DNA of 64,000 nt from Pseudomonas asplenii (GCF_001293465.1 NZ_JSYZ01000019.1:92537-156536); one strand, 5' to 3'. Positions 55,358-64,000 are shown, counted from the stretch's first letter. A program made the numbers and translations. Notes: generated by a model not told the origin, from the sequence alone.

Positions 55358-57616
55358 CTACCTGACCTTGGCCTGAATGGGCTTCATCAACTGCATCTGC
55401 TGGCGATACTCGTCGGTGATCTGCCTGGCCTCGCTGTTGCTTGTGATCACCCGTGGCGTGATCAGCACGATCAGTTCCGAGCGACCACGCTGGCGACGGG
55501 TATTGCCGAACAACCAGCGCAGGCCGGGAACCCGACCCAGGTAAGGCACGCTGTTGTCGCTGCCATTTTCGTTCTGCTTGATCAGGCCGCCGAGCAGGAT
55601 GGTCTGCCCGCTTTGTACCGCCACCTGGGTCGACACCGCCCGGGTGGAGATGGTCGGGTTGCCGTTGGCATCGACGGTGCTGCTGGCGTTGCTGACCTGT
55701 TGCTGGATATCCAGGTACACCAGGCCGCCGGGGTTGATCCGGGGCACCACGTCGAGGATCACGCCGGTCTGGATGTATTGCACCGAGCTGGTGCTGATGG
55801 TGGTGGTATTGGTGTTGATGGTGGTCTGGTTGATCGGGATGTTGTCGCCAACCTGAATCTGCGCCTGCTGGTTGTTCATCACCACCAGCGACGGGGCCGA
55901 CAGTACGCGGGTGTTGCCCTCGGTCTCCAGGGCGTGCAGGGCCACTTGCAGGTTGTTGCTGACGAACGAGTAGAGCAGCGCGTCGGTGCTGCCCAGGGCC
56001 GCGCCGCCCTGGCCCAGCGCACCTTGGCTGCCGGAGGCGTTTTCGATGCCCTTGGTGGTGGCGTTGCCGGCCAGGCGCCCCAGGTACCATTGCACCCCGA
56101 GGTTCAGCGAGCCGGTCAGGCTGACTTCCAGAATCCGCGTTTCGATCTGTACCTGCAGCGGTGTGTTGTCGAGCCGTTGAATGGCCGACTGGATCTCGGC
56201 CCATTGGCTCGGCCGGCTGCGCACCAGCAGCTGGTTGCTGCTTTTTTGCGCGGAAATGCGTACCGAGTTCGTCGGATTGCTGGCGTCGGGCCTCGCCCTT
56301 GAGGTATTCGCGGCAGTGGGTGGCCCCAGTTGCAAGTCGTCTGCTGCCCGGTCCGGCGAGACAGGGGTGTCGGCGTCGTTTCTCACCGGCGGCGGCAGGC
56401 TCTGGCTGCCACCGGTGTTGCCGGGCAACCCGAGGCCGTTGCCGGCCGCTGCGCCAGGCCCGCTGCCGAAACCGTTACTGGTCAGCGTCACGGTGCGCAA
56501 TCCCGGCGCGACCTGCGCCGCGGCATCCTCGGTGACCGGCTCGTCGCTATAGATCTGGCGCAGGTAACGGGCCAGGTCGGTCGCCTTCATGTTGCGCACG
56601 TCGTAGACATACATCTGCGGCTCATCGCCGCCGCCCTGGTCGATGGTGTCGATCCAGCGGCGCACATCGTTGAGGTATTCCGGTTGTGACGAGATGGCGA
56701 CAATCGCATTGGTGCGTTCGATGGGCAGCAGGCGCAGCATGCCCGCCAGCGGTGTACCGCTCTGGGCGCCGAACAGGCGATCGAGTTCAGGCATCAGTTG
56801 CGTGACATTGGCCCGCTTGAGATTGAAGACGCCGATGGACATGCCCTTGAGCCAGTTGACGTCGAAGGTGTCGATGGTCTGCTGGTAGTTGTTCAGCTCC
56901 TCCGGGGTGCCGGCCATCACCAGCGCATTGCGCGAGGTATCGACGACCAGGAAGGCACTCTCGCGGGCAAACGGCTTGAGCAGCTTCTGCATATCGAGCG
57001 CTGCGATGTAGTTCAGCACGAAAAAACGCGCGCTCAGGCCATTGCCCGGGGGGGCAATGGATTGGCTGGGCGTGAGCTGGCCCGCGACCGCCTGGTTGGC
57101 CGGCAGAACCAGATAACGCTCGCCCTGGCGGACGATCGCGTTGTTGGTCCAGGACAGCAGCGTTTCGAGAATGGAAAAGGCCTGGGCCTTGTCCACCGGT
57201 TTCGAGGTCGAGAAGGTCACGTCCCCCGTCACCCCCTGGCCGATACCATAGTTCTGCTTGAGCACATCGCCGAGGATGACGTTGACCACCGCCTGGATCG
57301 GTACGTTGGCGAAGTTGAGCATCGTTCCGGCATCGTCTGCCGGGGACGGGCGCGGCCTTGCGGTCGCGTGGTCATGGCTGGCCGCACCCGGGCTGCTGCG
57401 GATGATCGACGGGCCTGAAACCGGCGGCGCCGGGTAGGGCGCCAGGGGGACCGCGGCAGGTACCGTCGCGGGTTCCTGGCGCGGTCGATCCGTGCCCGTG
57501 CCCGCCAGTCCCTGGCGCAGCAACAGGTCATCTTGAACTTCATCGGTCACGGGCGAGGTGCAGCCCGTGAGCAGGATGACGCCGATCAGGCAGGGCCGGG
57601 CGATTCGTTCGATCAC
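55358..57616 (-). CDS. gspD: Type II secretion secretin GspD, lipoprotein type
   Basis: A 752-residue outer-membrane secretin, last gene of the operon. A lipobox LTGC places the lipidated Cys at residue 19, so it may insert without a separate pilotin, as known for HxcQ. N0 begins MLNFANVPIQAVVNVILGDV, then N1-N3; the N3 loop is long and Gly/Pro-rich. The secretin core has VQIETRILEVSLTGSLNLGV, SAPSLVVMNNQQAQIQVG and PYLGRVPGLRWLFG. The start is a GTG at 57616 with AAGGA 9 nt before it. Confidence 0.92.
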   Translation of the reverse strand: MIERIARPCLIGVILLTGCTSPVTDEVQDDLLLRQGLAGTGTDRPRQEPATVPAAVPLAPYPAPPVSGPSIIRSSPGAASHDHATARPRPSPADDAGTMLNFANVPIQAVVNVILGDVLKQNYGIGQGVTGDVTFSTSKPVDKAQAFSILETLLSWTNNAIVRQGERYLVLPANQAVAGQLTPSQSIAPPGNGLSARFFVLNYIAALDMQKLLKPFARESAFLVVDTSRNALVMAGTPEELNNYQQTIDTFDVNWLKGMSIGVFNLKRANVTQLMPELDRLFGAQSGTPLAGMLRLLPIERTNAIVAISSQPEYLNDVRRWIDTIDQGGGDEPQMYVYDVRNMKATDLARYLRQIYSDEPVTEDAAAQVAPGLRTVTLTSNGFGSGPGAAAGNGLGLPGNTGGSQSLPPPVRNDADTPVSPDRAADDLQLGPPTAANTSRARPDASNPTNSVRISAQKSSNQLLVRSRPSQWAEIQSAIQRLDNTPLQVQIETRILEVSLTGSLNLGVQWYLGRLAGNATTKGIENASGSQGALGQGGAALGSTDALLYSFVSNNLQVALHALETEGNTRVLSAPSLVVMNNQQAQIQVGDNIPINQTTINTNTTTISTSSVQYIQTGVILDVVPRINPGGLVYLDIQQQVSNASSTVDANGNPTISTRAVSTQVAVQSGQTILLGGLIKQNENGSDNSVPYLGRVPGLRWLFGNTRRQRGRSELIVLITPRVITSNSEARQITDEYRQQMQLMKPIQAKVR

Positions 57617-57639
57617 ATCGATTCATCCTTGTAGAGCGC

Positions 57640-58140
57640 CTAATGCGCGGCGGTGGCCGGCAATTTCAAAACGGGGATGCTCAGTTCCTGCTCGCTGGAC
57701 CTGAAGCTCAGCGAGACTTTTTCAGCGGTTATCCGTTCGACCCGCCAGCCGTTGGGCAGGACATCCCCCTGCGCGGCGCTCAGGCTCTTGCCGTCGGAGG
57801 TCTTGAACAGCGCCTTGCGCAGGCTCGTGGAAACGGCGATGCCGTTCAGCGACAGGCCGGCGAGCGCTTGCGTATCGTGGTCGCCAGTGGCTGCCGGGTC
57901 CGACGGATCGGCCTGGCGGTCGCGATTGAACAGCGGTCGCTGCCATATCCCGGCATAGGACGACAGCGCAGGTGCCGCTTCGGGCTTCACGGTGGCCGCA
58001 GGTGCCACCGGCGGCGGGGCCTCCGGCTCTGGGCCCCACTCGATACCCGTGCCAAGCCCCTCGAACAAGGCCAGGCACAGGGTCGCCATCGACACCACGA
58101 AAGCGCCCAGGCAGAGCGTGAGTCGGTCGGGGATTTTCAT
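57640..58140 (-). CDS. Type II secretion GspC/GspN-like protein
   Basis: A 166-residue inner-membrane protein: one N-terminal helix (about 10-28), a Pro/Ala-rich linker, and a periplasmic HR-like domain (WQRPLFNRDRQ, LAGLSLNGIAVS, LFKTSDGKSLSAAQGDVLPN). GspC proteins couple the inner-membrane platform to the secretin. It has no PDZ domain and is shorter than typical GspC. It sits where xpsN does in Xanthomonas. It overlaps gspM by 4 nt. Confidence 0.8.
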   Translation of the reverse strand: MKIPDRLTLCLGAFVVSMATLCLALFEGLGTGIEWGPEPEAPPPVAPAATVKPEAAPALSSYAGIWQRPLFNRDRQADPSDPAATGDHDTQALAGLSLNGIAVSTSLRKALFKTSDGKSLSAAQGDVLPNGWRVERITAEKVSLSFRSSEQELSIPVLKLPATAAH

Positions 58141-58760
58141 GTGGACGGCGCCCCTTTCCGGGTGGGGAGGGTTTTATCCGGCGGGTTGCCCAGGTAGGCG
58201 CTGATTTGCAGTTGTACCGCCAGGCGCTGGGCGGTCCCGGTCGCCGCAAGCGGGTTCCTGCGTATGTCGAGGGTTTCGACGAACAGCGCCACCTGCTGGT
58301 TCTCCAGGCCGTGGAGCAGCGTCACCAGCGGGGCAATGGCACAGTCCAGGCTGACGCTGACCTTGACCTGGCGATAGGGCGCGGTGTCTGCGACGGCCAT
58401 CGGGATACGGTTGTTCATCGTGCAACCACCGTTGTCCGGCGGCAGCGCCTGGACCTTGGCCACCACCCACTGCATGAGCTGCGCGGTGGCGGTACCGGCG
58501 TCGGCATCCGGCAGCAGGCTGTCGTTGCCCGCCGGCGTGCTCCGGGCCTGGGCCAGTTGCGCCTGCAGCCGTGGGCGATGGGCTTCAAGCGCCTGGTAGC
58601 GCTGGTGCTGGATGCGCAATGCCGCCATGTTCGCCTCGATCGATTGCAGGGGGGCGGTGAACCACCAGTGGATACCGATGAAATAGACGGCGCTCAGGCA
58701 CAGTACGGCCAGTAACAGGGCCGCCGCCCGCTGGTCACGGTGTGTCAGGCGTAGCGGCAT
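58137..58760 (-). CDS. gspM: Type II secretion protein GspM (subtype b)
   Basis: A 207-residue protein with one N-terminal helix (about residues 12-33), a coiled-coil stretch, and a ferredoxin-like periplasmic domain with DIRRNPL and LAVQLQISAYLG. It fits the T2SSM_b group found in Xps-type systems. GspM supports GspL. The ATG at 58760 lies inside gspL, with a 26-nt overlap. Confidence 0.82.
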   Translation of the reverse strand: MPLRLTHRDQRAAALLLAVLCLSAVYFIGIHWWFTAPLQSIEANMAALRIQHQRYQALEAHRPRLQAQLAQARSTPAGNDSLLPDADAGTATAQLMQWVVAKVQALPPDNGGCTMNNRIPMAVADTAPYRQVKVSVSLDCAIAPLVTLLHGLENQQVALFVETLDIRRNPLAATGTAQRLAVQLQISAYLGNPPDKTLPTRKGAPST

Positions 58761-59823
58761 GTCGTGCCTCCCGGGAACGCAGTCGGGCGGTGAGATTGAG
58801 GCGGTCCTGGCCGGTGTTCGCATCGGCCTGGATCACGCCCTGGAATTGCAGGTCCTGCAGGTGCGCGCAGTGCTTCATCCTGCCGATCAGCTCGCTGGCC
58901 CGGCTGCTTTGCGCGCTGAGGGTCAGGCGATCCTGGGCATCGATGGTCAACTGTTCCAGCCAGGTGTCGGCGGGTATGCAGTCGGTCAGTTCCTGCAGCA
59001 GGGCCGTCCTGGGCAGCGACTGGGCTTTTTGGGTCTGCACGTAGCGCCCGGTGTCGAGCAGTTCATCGAGCTGTTGGCGCAATACTTCAAGCTGTCGGGT
59101 ATCGTTGCGCAGCGCGTCGACCTCGGCGCCCATGGTATCCAGTGCCGATTGGCGGCCATGCACCCACAGCAACATGGCGAGCAGCACCAGCCCGGCGCCG
59201 AGCAGGGCGAGCCCCAATTGCAGCCGGCGGACCGGGTGGCGCGCCTGCGGACGGCGGTGCAGTGCCAGCAGGTTGACGTTCAGGCGCGAACCGTCGCGAT
59301 CCAGAGCGTCGATGGCATCGATGCGCCAGCCGTGTCGTGCGGCTTCATCGAGGATCGTGTCGATCCGCTCGCGCAGGGCGGCCACCAGGGTCAGGTCGAA
59401 CACCGCTCGAGTCCGCTCCGGCGGGTTATCGCAGACGGCATCGAAATAGACCTGGGCAGCCTTGAACGGCGTGTACTTGTCCATTTCGAAGGCCAGGGCC
59501 GCATGCACCTGCAGGGCGGCGGCATGGGGCAGTTGCACGTGGGCGAGCAGGACCTGCGTGTTGGGCATCAGCAGGACCTGGCGCTGGCCCGCCAGCGACT
59601 CATCGGCCGTGCGGGGGCCAGGCAAACCCTGTTCGGGCCAGCGCAGCAACTGTTCCCGGTTCGCCGCGGCCAGGCGCTCGCGCCAGCGCCGGGGCAGGCA
59701 CCCCAGCAGTTCCCGTCGCCACCAGCGCAGGAACCGTGGCAGAGGCGAAGCGTGCCAGCGCTGCGAGAACTGACGTGTGGCCTGCCGCAGTGGGCCGAGC
59801 CAGCGGTTTTCGGGTGTCTTCAT
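58735..59823 (-). CDS. gspL: Type II secretion protein GspL
   Basis: A 362-residue PilN/GspL-like protein: a cytoplasmic part (about 1-205) that should recruit GspE, a membrane helix (about 208-230), a coiled coil and a periplasmic domain (DRLTLSAQSSRASELIGRM onward). The ATG at 59823 overlaps the gspK stop by 4 nt. A longer in-frame reading to 60693 is antisense of gspK and gspJ. Confidence 0.85.
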   Translation of the reverse strand: MKTPENRWLGPLRQATRQFSQRWHASPLPRFLRWWRRELLGCLPRRWRERLAAANREQLLRWPEQGLPGPRTADESLAGQRQVLLMPNTQVLLAHVQLPHAAALQVHAALAFEMDKYTPFKAAQVYFDAVCDNPPERTRAVFDLTLVAALRERIDTILDEAARHGWRIDAIDALDRDGSRLNVNLLALHRRPQARHPVRRLQLGLALLGAGLVLLAMLLWVHGRQSALDTMGAEVDALRNDTRQLEVLRQQLDELLDTGRYVQTQKAQSLPRTALLQELTDCIPADTWLEQLTIDAQDRLTLSAQSSRASELIGRMKHCAHLQDLQFQGVIQADANTGQDRLNLTARLRSREARHAATPDTP

Positions 59824-60545
59824 TCCTGCCACCGCAACACGCGATAGAGCTGCAGGCCGCCTGCCTGGGGATTGAGCAGGAAGGTCACGCTCAGGGTTGC
59901 CGAAACCGCTGAGGGCAACGTGGCCTTTATCCGGGCGCTGTAGAGGGGGCCGGCAGGGCTTTCGAGTACGGGGGGCGGTAGCTTGAGCGCGGCTCGCAGC
60001 GGCGCGGTGGCAAGGTCCGGATCGGGCCGCGCCTGGCCGGTCCAGAGCGTCAGGTTCGGGGCCAGGCGGGCGTAGAGCGGACGATCCATCGCCGCGAACA
60101 ACTGAAGCGCCTCGACGCTCCTTGGCGGGTTGCTGGCGCTGCGCCGTTCCGCCAGCTCCCGACTCAACCGGCGAGCCTGCCCGGGGCTGGCCCCCAGGTA
60201 CCGCACGACTTGCTCGAAGTCTTCGGCGCTGACCTGGTTCAGATCGATCTTGCCGCGTTCGCTGTGCAGTTCGAGGCTCAGTTGGGCGTCTTCGATCGTC
60301 AGGTGATAGCGGCGGCCATCGGCGATCATGGTGGGCGTTTTGCCTGAGAGATCCTGCACCACCCGGGCCAGCCCCGACTCGGCCGCGAGCAGGGCACGGG
60401 TGCGCTGCAGGGCGTAGGCGCTCTGGCGGTTTTCCAGGCGCACCGAACCCACCACCACGGCCATCATCAGGCTCAGCAGCGCCAGGGCCCAGAGCGCCAG
60501 GACCAGTGCGGCCCCGCGGGTGTCGTGCAGGCTCGGGGTCTTCAT
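59820..60545 (-). CDS. gspK: Type II secretion minor pseudopilin GspK
   Basis: A 241-residue minor pseudopilin. The prepilin site is RGAALVLALWALALLSLMMA, lacking the +5 Glu as in other GspK. The large globular domain contains KIDLNQVSAEDFEQVVRYLG. GspK caps the pseudopilus tip with GspI and GspJ. The ATG at 60545 overlaps gspJ by 4 nt. Confidence 0.87.
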   Translation of the reverse strand: MKTPSLHDTRGAALVLALWALALLSLMMAVVVGSVRLENRQSAYALQRTRALLAAESGLARVVQDLSGKTPTMIADGRRYHLTIEDAQLSLELHSERGKIDLNQVSAEDFEQVVRYLGASPGQARRLSRELAERRSASNPPRSVEALQLFAAMDRPLYARLAPNLTLWTGQARPDPDLATAPLRAALKLPPPVLESPAGPLYSARIKATLPSAVSATLSVTFLLNPQAGGLQLYRVLRWQE

Positions 60546-61159
60546 GGCGAGGCCTGGGCATCGCTGAGGCGCAGGGCGATCTCCAATGGCGGCCAACTGA
60601 TCGGGCCATCGGGTTGCAGTTCGATACGCAGCGCCAGCGGCAGGCGCTCCGGCCACGGCCAGCGCGGCAGCCAGTCGGTGGGGTGCAAGGCATTGTCCAG
60701 GCCGCGGTAGTTCAACTGCCAGTGCTCCAGATCGTGCAGCAGGACCTGCGGTTCTGCCCAGGGATGCAGGCCACGGTCGTCGAACTGGAAGAAGGCCACT
60801 TGCAGGTTCTTCGATCCGTTACGGTCTTGGATCAGCGAGAACACCTGCAGGGGCAGGCCGCCTGCCAGCCGCGTCGGCAGCGGGGCGACCAGGCTCAGTT
60901 GTTCGTGCTCACCCTCGAACACTGTGCCGTTGTTCGTGTCATCCCGGCGAAACGCGGTGGGGTAGGCCTGTTGCGCTGAGCTTCTGAGAAAGTCCTGGGC
61001 CGAGCGGATCTCGTCCAGGCGGCTGGAATAACGTTCGCCCAGCTCCTGGGTACGGCTGCTGGCGGTCAGCGTCGAGGCGATCAGCAGCATCAGCAGCCCG
61101 AGCAGGCCGAGGGCGATCAGCACTTCCAGCAAGGTGAAGCCGTGCTGGCGTGCTGTCAT
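60542..61159 (-). CDS. gspJ: Type II secretion minor pseudopilin GspJ
   Basis: A 205-residue minor pseudopilin with the prepilin peptidase site HGFTLLEVLIALGLLGLL, where cleavage after Gly leaves an N-methylated Phe and Glu at +5. The globular domain follows. The ATG at 61159 overlaps the gspI stop by 4 nt. Confidence 0.88.
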   Translation of the reverse strand: MTARQHGFTLLEVLIALGLLGLLMLLIASTLTASSRTQELGERYSSRLDEIRSAQDFLRSSAQQAYPTAFRRDDTNNGTVFEGEHEQLSLVAPLPTRLAGGLPLQVFSLIQDRNGSKNLQVAFFQFDDRGLHPWAEPQVLLHDLEHWQLNYRGLDNALHPTDWLPRWPWPERLPLALRIELQPDGPISWPPLEIALRLSDAQASP

Positions 61160-61527
61160 GGTCGGGCTCCCGCGACCTGGCCCTGGGCACGCAACGTGAC
61201 GAAGCGCTCCTGGCGGCCATCCTGTTCCAGCACCAGTTCCAGCCGATAGAGGTCGACCGGCGCAGCGCCGGGTTGGACAGTAGCGGTGAGTTGCCATTGC
61301 ACCTGCGCCAGGCTGCCGTGCCACTGCCCCGGCTTGAGCGGGTCGCGACGCTGCTCGTCGAACAGACTCCTGGCCAACAGGGCCATGCGGGTGCTCTGCT
61401 CGTCGTGCAGCAAGGCCTGGCTCGTCGTACCCATGGCGTTGAGGTAAACGGCAAAACCGATGCTCAGCAGGAGCACGGCGGCGAGCATCTCCAGCAGGGT
61501 GAAACCGTTCTGGGTCGCGCCGTTCAT
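61156..61527 (-). CDS. gspI: Type II secretion minor pseudopilin GspI
   Basis: A 123-residue minor pseudopilin with NGFTLLEMLAAVLLLSIGF at the N-terminus and the conserved MALLARSLFDEQ region. It starts the tip complex with GspJ and GspK. The ATG at 61527 overlaps the gspH stop by 4 nt. Confidence 0.87.
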   Translation of the reverse strand: MNGATQNGFTLLEMLAAVLLLSIGFAVYLNAMGTTSQALLHDEQSTRMALLARSLFDEQRRDPLKPGQWHGSLAQVQWQLTATVQPGAAPVDLYRLELVLEQDGRQERFVTLRAQGQVAGARP

Positions 61528-61979
61528 GGCCGCGCCCCGTCCTGCCAGCTGACCTTGCCGGTCAGCCAGGCGACATCCACCCGCCAACTGTTCGCACCGC
61601 GTTGCAGGTAAATGTTGCCGCCACTGGAGCCGCCGTCCGGGTAGAACTCGATCGCCCCCTCCCGGGACGATGACAGGTCGGCGGCGGTGGTCAGGCGCAG
61701 GTGCATGCCCTCGGGCAAGCGCTGTTCGGCCTGGTTGTCGACTCGATAACTGTTGCGCAGCAGATCCACGTGCAAGGTGGCCGGTTGCCCGCTCAGCACG
61801 GCGTGGTTGCGGGCACTGCGCAGGGCCAGGCCCAGTTCGCGTCTGGCCTGGCGTTCGCGGGCGTTGTCCAGGCCGCCGGCAACGCCATGGGCCAGCAGGC
61901 TGACACCGGTCGCGATGATCAGCAGCACCACCAGCATTTCCAGCAGGGTGAACCCCCGTGCGACACCGAGGCCGGTCAT
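61524..61979 (-). CDS. gspH: Type II secretion minor pseudopilin GspH
   Basis: A 151-residue minor pseudopilin: ARGFTLLEMLVVLLIIATGV at the N-terminus, then RQARRELGLALRSARNHAVL and a beta-rich head with FYPDGGSSGGNIYL. It begins 2 bp after the gspG stop. Confidence 0.88.
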   Translation of the reverse strand: MTGLGVARGFTLLEMLVVLLIIATGVSLLAHGVAGGLDNARERQARRELGLALRSARNHAVLSGQPATLHVDLLRNSYRVDNQAEQRLPEGMHLRLTTAADLSSSREGAIEFYPDGGSSGGNIYLQRGANSWRVDVAWLTGKVSWQDGARP

Positions 61980-61981
61980 GG

Positions 61982-62401
61982 CTATTCCCAGTTGCCCAGG
62001 TCGGCGTTGTAGCCATCGCCGCCGGGTTGTCCGTCCTTGCCGAGGAAGACCAGGTCGAAGGCACCATGGGCACCGGGGACGCGATAGCCGAAGCCATGAC
62101 CGTAGGGGTCCAGCAGGTCGCTGGGTTTGGCATAGGGCCCGTTCCAGTGGCGGACATTGGCCGGCGCATTCGTCAAGTCGAGCAGTTCCCTGGGCGGCGC
62201 GCCGACGTCCAGGGCGTAGCCTTCGATCTTCATCGACAGGCTGGCCAGTTGGGCCTTGCCCGCGCCGTACTTGCCCTTGTCGATATTGGCCCCGACCTGG
62301 CGCACGACGATGGTGGCGATCACCCCGAGCAGCACGATCACGGCGAGCATTTCCAGCAGGGTGAAACCGGGGTGACGGTACGGCGAATGCTTGCGACGCA
62401 T
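61982..62401 (-). CDS. gspG: Type II secretion major pseudopilin GspG
   Basis: A 139-residue major pseudopilin: HPGFTLLEMLAVIVLLGVIA, LASLSMKIEGYALDVGAPP, and the family loop NGPYAKPSDLLDPYGHGFGY. The C-terminus SDGKDGQPGG-like GKDGQPGGDGYNADLGNWE binds calcium in relatives. It is the main subunit of the piston. Confidence 0.93.
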   Translation of the reverse strand: MRRKHSPYRHPGFTLLEMLAVIVLLGVIATIVVRQVGANIDKGKYGAGKAQLASLSMKIEGYALDVGAPPRELLDLTNAPANVRHWNGPYAKPSDLLDPYGHGFGYRVPGAHGAFDLVFLGKDGQPGGDGYNADLGNWE

Positions 62402-62413
62402 GGTGGATTCCCT

Positions 62414-63622
62414 TCAGAGGTTATTGGTCAGGCTCATCAGCGGCAGCATGATCGCCAGCATGATCACGCCCACCAGCGCCGCCATCAGCAGCGTCATGCC
62501 GGGGACCAGGGCGGCGAGCAGGCGATCGATATGGCGTTTGGCCTCGGCGTCGAAAATGCTCGCGACCTTGAGCAGCATCCGTTCCAGTTGCCCCGACTCC
62601 TCACCGACCTGAATCATCTGGATCGCCAGTTCCGGGAAGGTCGCGGTGGCGTGCAGGGCGGTCGACAACGGGCTGCCGTCCTTGACCTTGACGATGGTCT
62701 GCTCGACCGCATCGCGCAGTACCTGGTTGCGGCAGACCTGGCGGGCGATCTCGAACGCGCCGACCAGGGCGACTCCCTGGCCCAGCAGCGTGCCCAGCGT
62801 ATGGGCCAGCCGCGCGGTTTCCAGGCGTAACAGCAGGGGGCCGATGACCCGTGCGCGGAGCATCAGGCGGTGGTATTGCAGGCGACCCCGGGTCGTTCGC
62901 AGGTGCTGGACCAGCCAGGCGAGCAGCAGGAGCATGGCCCCGAACAGAGGCAGGAAGTAGTGGCCCAGAAACTGGCCGAGGGCGAGGATCACTTCGGTGA
63001 TCAGCGGGACGGGTACGCCCAGGCCGCTGAAGATCGGCACGAACTGCGGCACCACATAGGCCAGCAGCAGGACCAGCGAACCCAGCACGCCAACCAGCAG
63101 GAAGGCCGGATAGATCAGTGCGTTGATCACCTCGCCACGGACTTTCCGGGTCCGTTCCAGGTAGGCGGCCAGGTGTCCCAGCGTATCGCCCAGGGCACCG
63201 CCGGCTTCTCCGGCGCGCACCAGGCTGAGGTACAACGGCGAGAAGGACGGGCCCTCGGCGGCCATGACCGCCGACAACGGCTGGCCGCCCTTGACCCCCT
63301 CATGGAGGCGTTCGAGCAGGCGCCGCGCCTGGGGTTTGCCCGGCTGACGAACCAGGGTCGTGAGCGCTCGCTCCAGCGGCTGGCCGGCATCGAGCAGCGT
63401 GGCCAGTTGCAGGGTGAACCGCTCCAGGTCCTGGCCGGCCAGGGGGGCAGGATGGAACCACGACCCGCTGACGGCACTGCCGGCCAGCGCCGGTTCGAGT
63501 TGCAGGATCAGCAGGCCACGTTCCTGCAACTGGCTGGCGGCTTCGTCGTCGTCCGCTGCATCGAGTGCCCCGTCGAGGGGGTTGCCGTTCGGGTCGAGGG
63601 CGCGATAGCGATAGTGTTCCAT
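62414..63622 (-). CDS. gspF: Type II secretion inner-membrane platform protein GspF
   Basis: A 402-residue polytopic platform protein with two GspF repeats. Each has a cytoplasmic helical bundle (FTLQLATLLDAGQPLERAL; then TLGTLLGQGVALVGAFEIA) followed by a membrane helix. It contacts GspE and GspL. It starts 2 bp after the gspE stop. Confidence 0.93.
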   Translation of the reverse strand: MEHYRYRALDPNGNPLDGALDAADDDEAASQLQERGLLILQLEPALAGSAVSGSWFHPAPLAGQDLERFTLQLATLLDAGQPLERALTTLVRQPGKPQARRLLERLHEGVKGGQPLSAVMAAEGPSFSPLYLSLVRAGEAGGALGDTLGHLAAYLERTRKVRGEVINALIYPAFLLVGVLGSLVLLLAYVVPQFVPIFSGLGVPVPLITEVILALGQFLGHYFLPLFGAMLLLLAWLVQHLRTTRGRLQYHRLMLRARVIGPLLLRLETARLAHTLGTLLGQGVALVGAFEIARQVCRNQVLRDAVEQTIVKVKDGSPLSTALHATATFPELAIQMIQVGEESGQLERMLLKVASIFDAEAKRHIDRLLAALVPGMTLLMAALVGVIMLAIMLPLMSLTNNL

Positions 63623-63624
63623 GG

Positions 63625-64000
63625 CTATTCGCCCTGGGTGACGCGCAGGACTTCTTCCAGGCTGGTGATACCCGCCAGGGCCTGGCGCAAGCCGTCCTCG
63701 TACAGGGTTCGCAGCCCGCCGGCGCGGGCCGCCTGTTCCAGGGTCGCGGCATCGGCGTGGCGCATGAGCAGCGAGCGCAGGCTGTCGTTCATCACCAGCA
63801 GTTCACTGAGGGCGCTGCGCCCGCGATAACCACTGCCGGGGGCATCCGCGCGGGGGCGGTAGAGGCGGATCGGACGTTCGTCGGTAAAGCGCTGCAACTG
63901 ATGCTCGGCCACCAGTTCCGCTGGCGCCTCGAAGCTTTCCCGCCACTCGGGGTCCAGCCTGCGCACCAGGCGCTGGGCGAGAATGCCGTTGACTGTCGAG
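63625..64000 (-). CDS. gspE: Type II secretion ATPase GspE (C-terminal part, cut by window edge)
   Basis: The last 125 or so codons of the secretion ATPase; the 5' part lies beyond the window. It reads TVNGILAQRLVRRLDPEWRE, then YRGRSALSELLVMNDSLRSL and GLRTLYEDGLRQALAGITSL, typical of the GspE/PilB end. The four Cys of the usual zinc-binding CXXC pairs are absent: the segment has LDPEW and PRADAPGSGYRG in their place. Confidence 0.9.
   Translation of the reverse strand, partial: STVNGILAQRLVRRLDPEWRESFEAPAELVAEHQLQRFTDERPIRLYRPRADAPGSGYRGRSALSELLVMNDSLRSLLMRHADAATLEQAARAGGLRTLYEDGLRQALAGITSLEEVLRVTQGE

Overview
The window is a piece of a Pseudomonas chromosome, most likely from the P. fluorescens lineage. 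The evidence is a GC-rich gamma-proteobacterial coding style, an MvaT nucleoid protein, a Pseudomonas-type OprD porin, a MutT-ThiE fusion, and a gene order from about 24.5 to 42.4 kb (oprD, HIT protein, slyX, cold-shock membrane protein, dps, aspS, yebC/pmpR, ruvCAB, ybgC, tolQRAB, pal, cpoB, queE, queC, tRNA-Lys) that I recall as the order around the PA0958-PA0976 region of P. aeruginosa.

Layout. 0-6.8 kb: a leftward six-gene operon RDD - SpoIIM - DUF4129 - DUF4350 - MoxR - DUF58, joined by short overlaps. 6.9-24.3 kb: housekeeping genes (sbcB, mvaT, purU, a yjgR-type ATPase, dciA, secA, argJ, mutT-thiE, a PduO-type adenosyltransferase, a sensor histidine kinase, a ketopantoate reductase homologue, a degenerate REC-GGDEF protein, yajQ, an MscS channel). 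24.4-42.4 kb: the conserved block listed above, including the Tol-Pal envelope system and the RuvABC Holliday-junction enzymes.

42.4-55.3 kb is accessory DNA beginning at the 3' end of tRNA-Lys(UUU). It holds a 3371-residue CdiA-type two-partner-secretion exoprotein with no transporter gene beside it, a small AT-rich candidate immunity gene, a RES/Xre toxin-antitoxin pair, and the remains of an AraC-family regulator that has lost its middle. Two segments of cdiA are clearly AT-richer than the rest: an internal segment that fits the receptor-binding region of CdiA proteins, and the toxin tip with its immunity gene.

55.4-64.0 kb, leftward: a tightly overlapping type II secretion operon transcribed E-F-G-H-I-J-K-L-M-C/N-D and ending in a lipoprotein secretin. 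gspE runs off the window edge.

The most unusual observations are these: a 144-nt ungapped duplicate of the tolA 3' end, diverged by about a third at protein level, between tolA and tolB; the modular composition of cdiA and its unrecognised immunity partner; a tandem receiver/GGDEF protein that has lost both signature sites; the AraC remnant; and a palindrome (CACCTTCAAGGTG) found before both dps and cdiA. All functional calls are from reading the sequence and recalled family knowledge; no database search was run.
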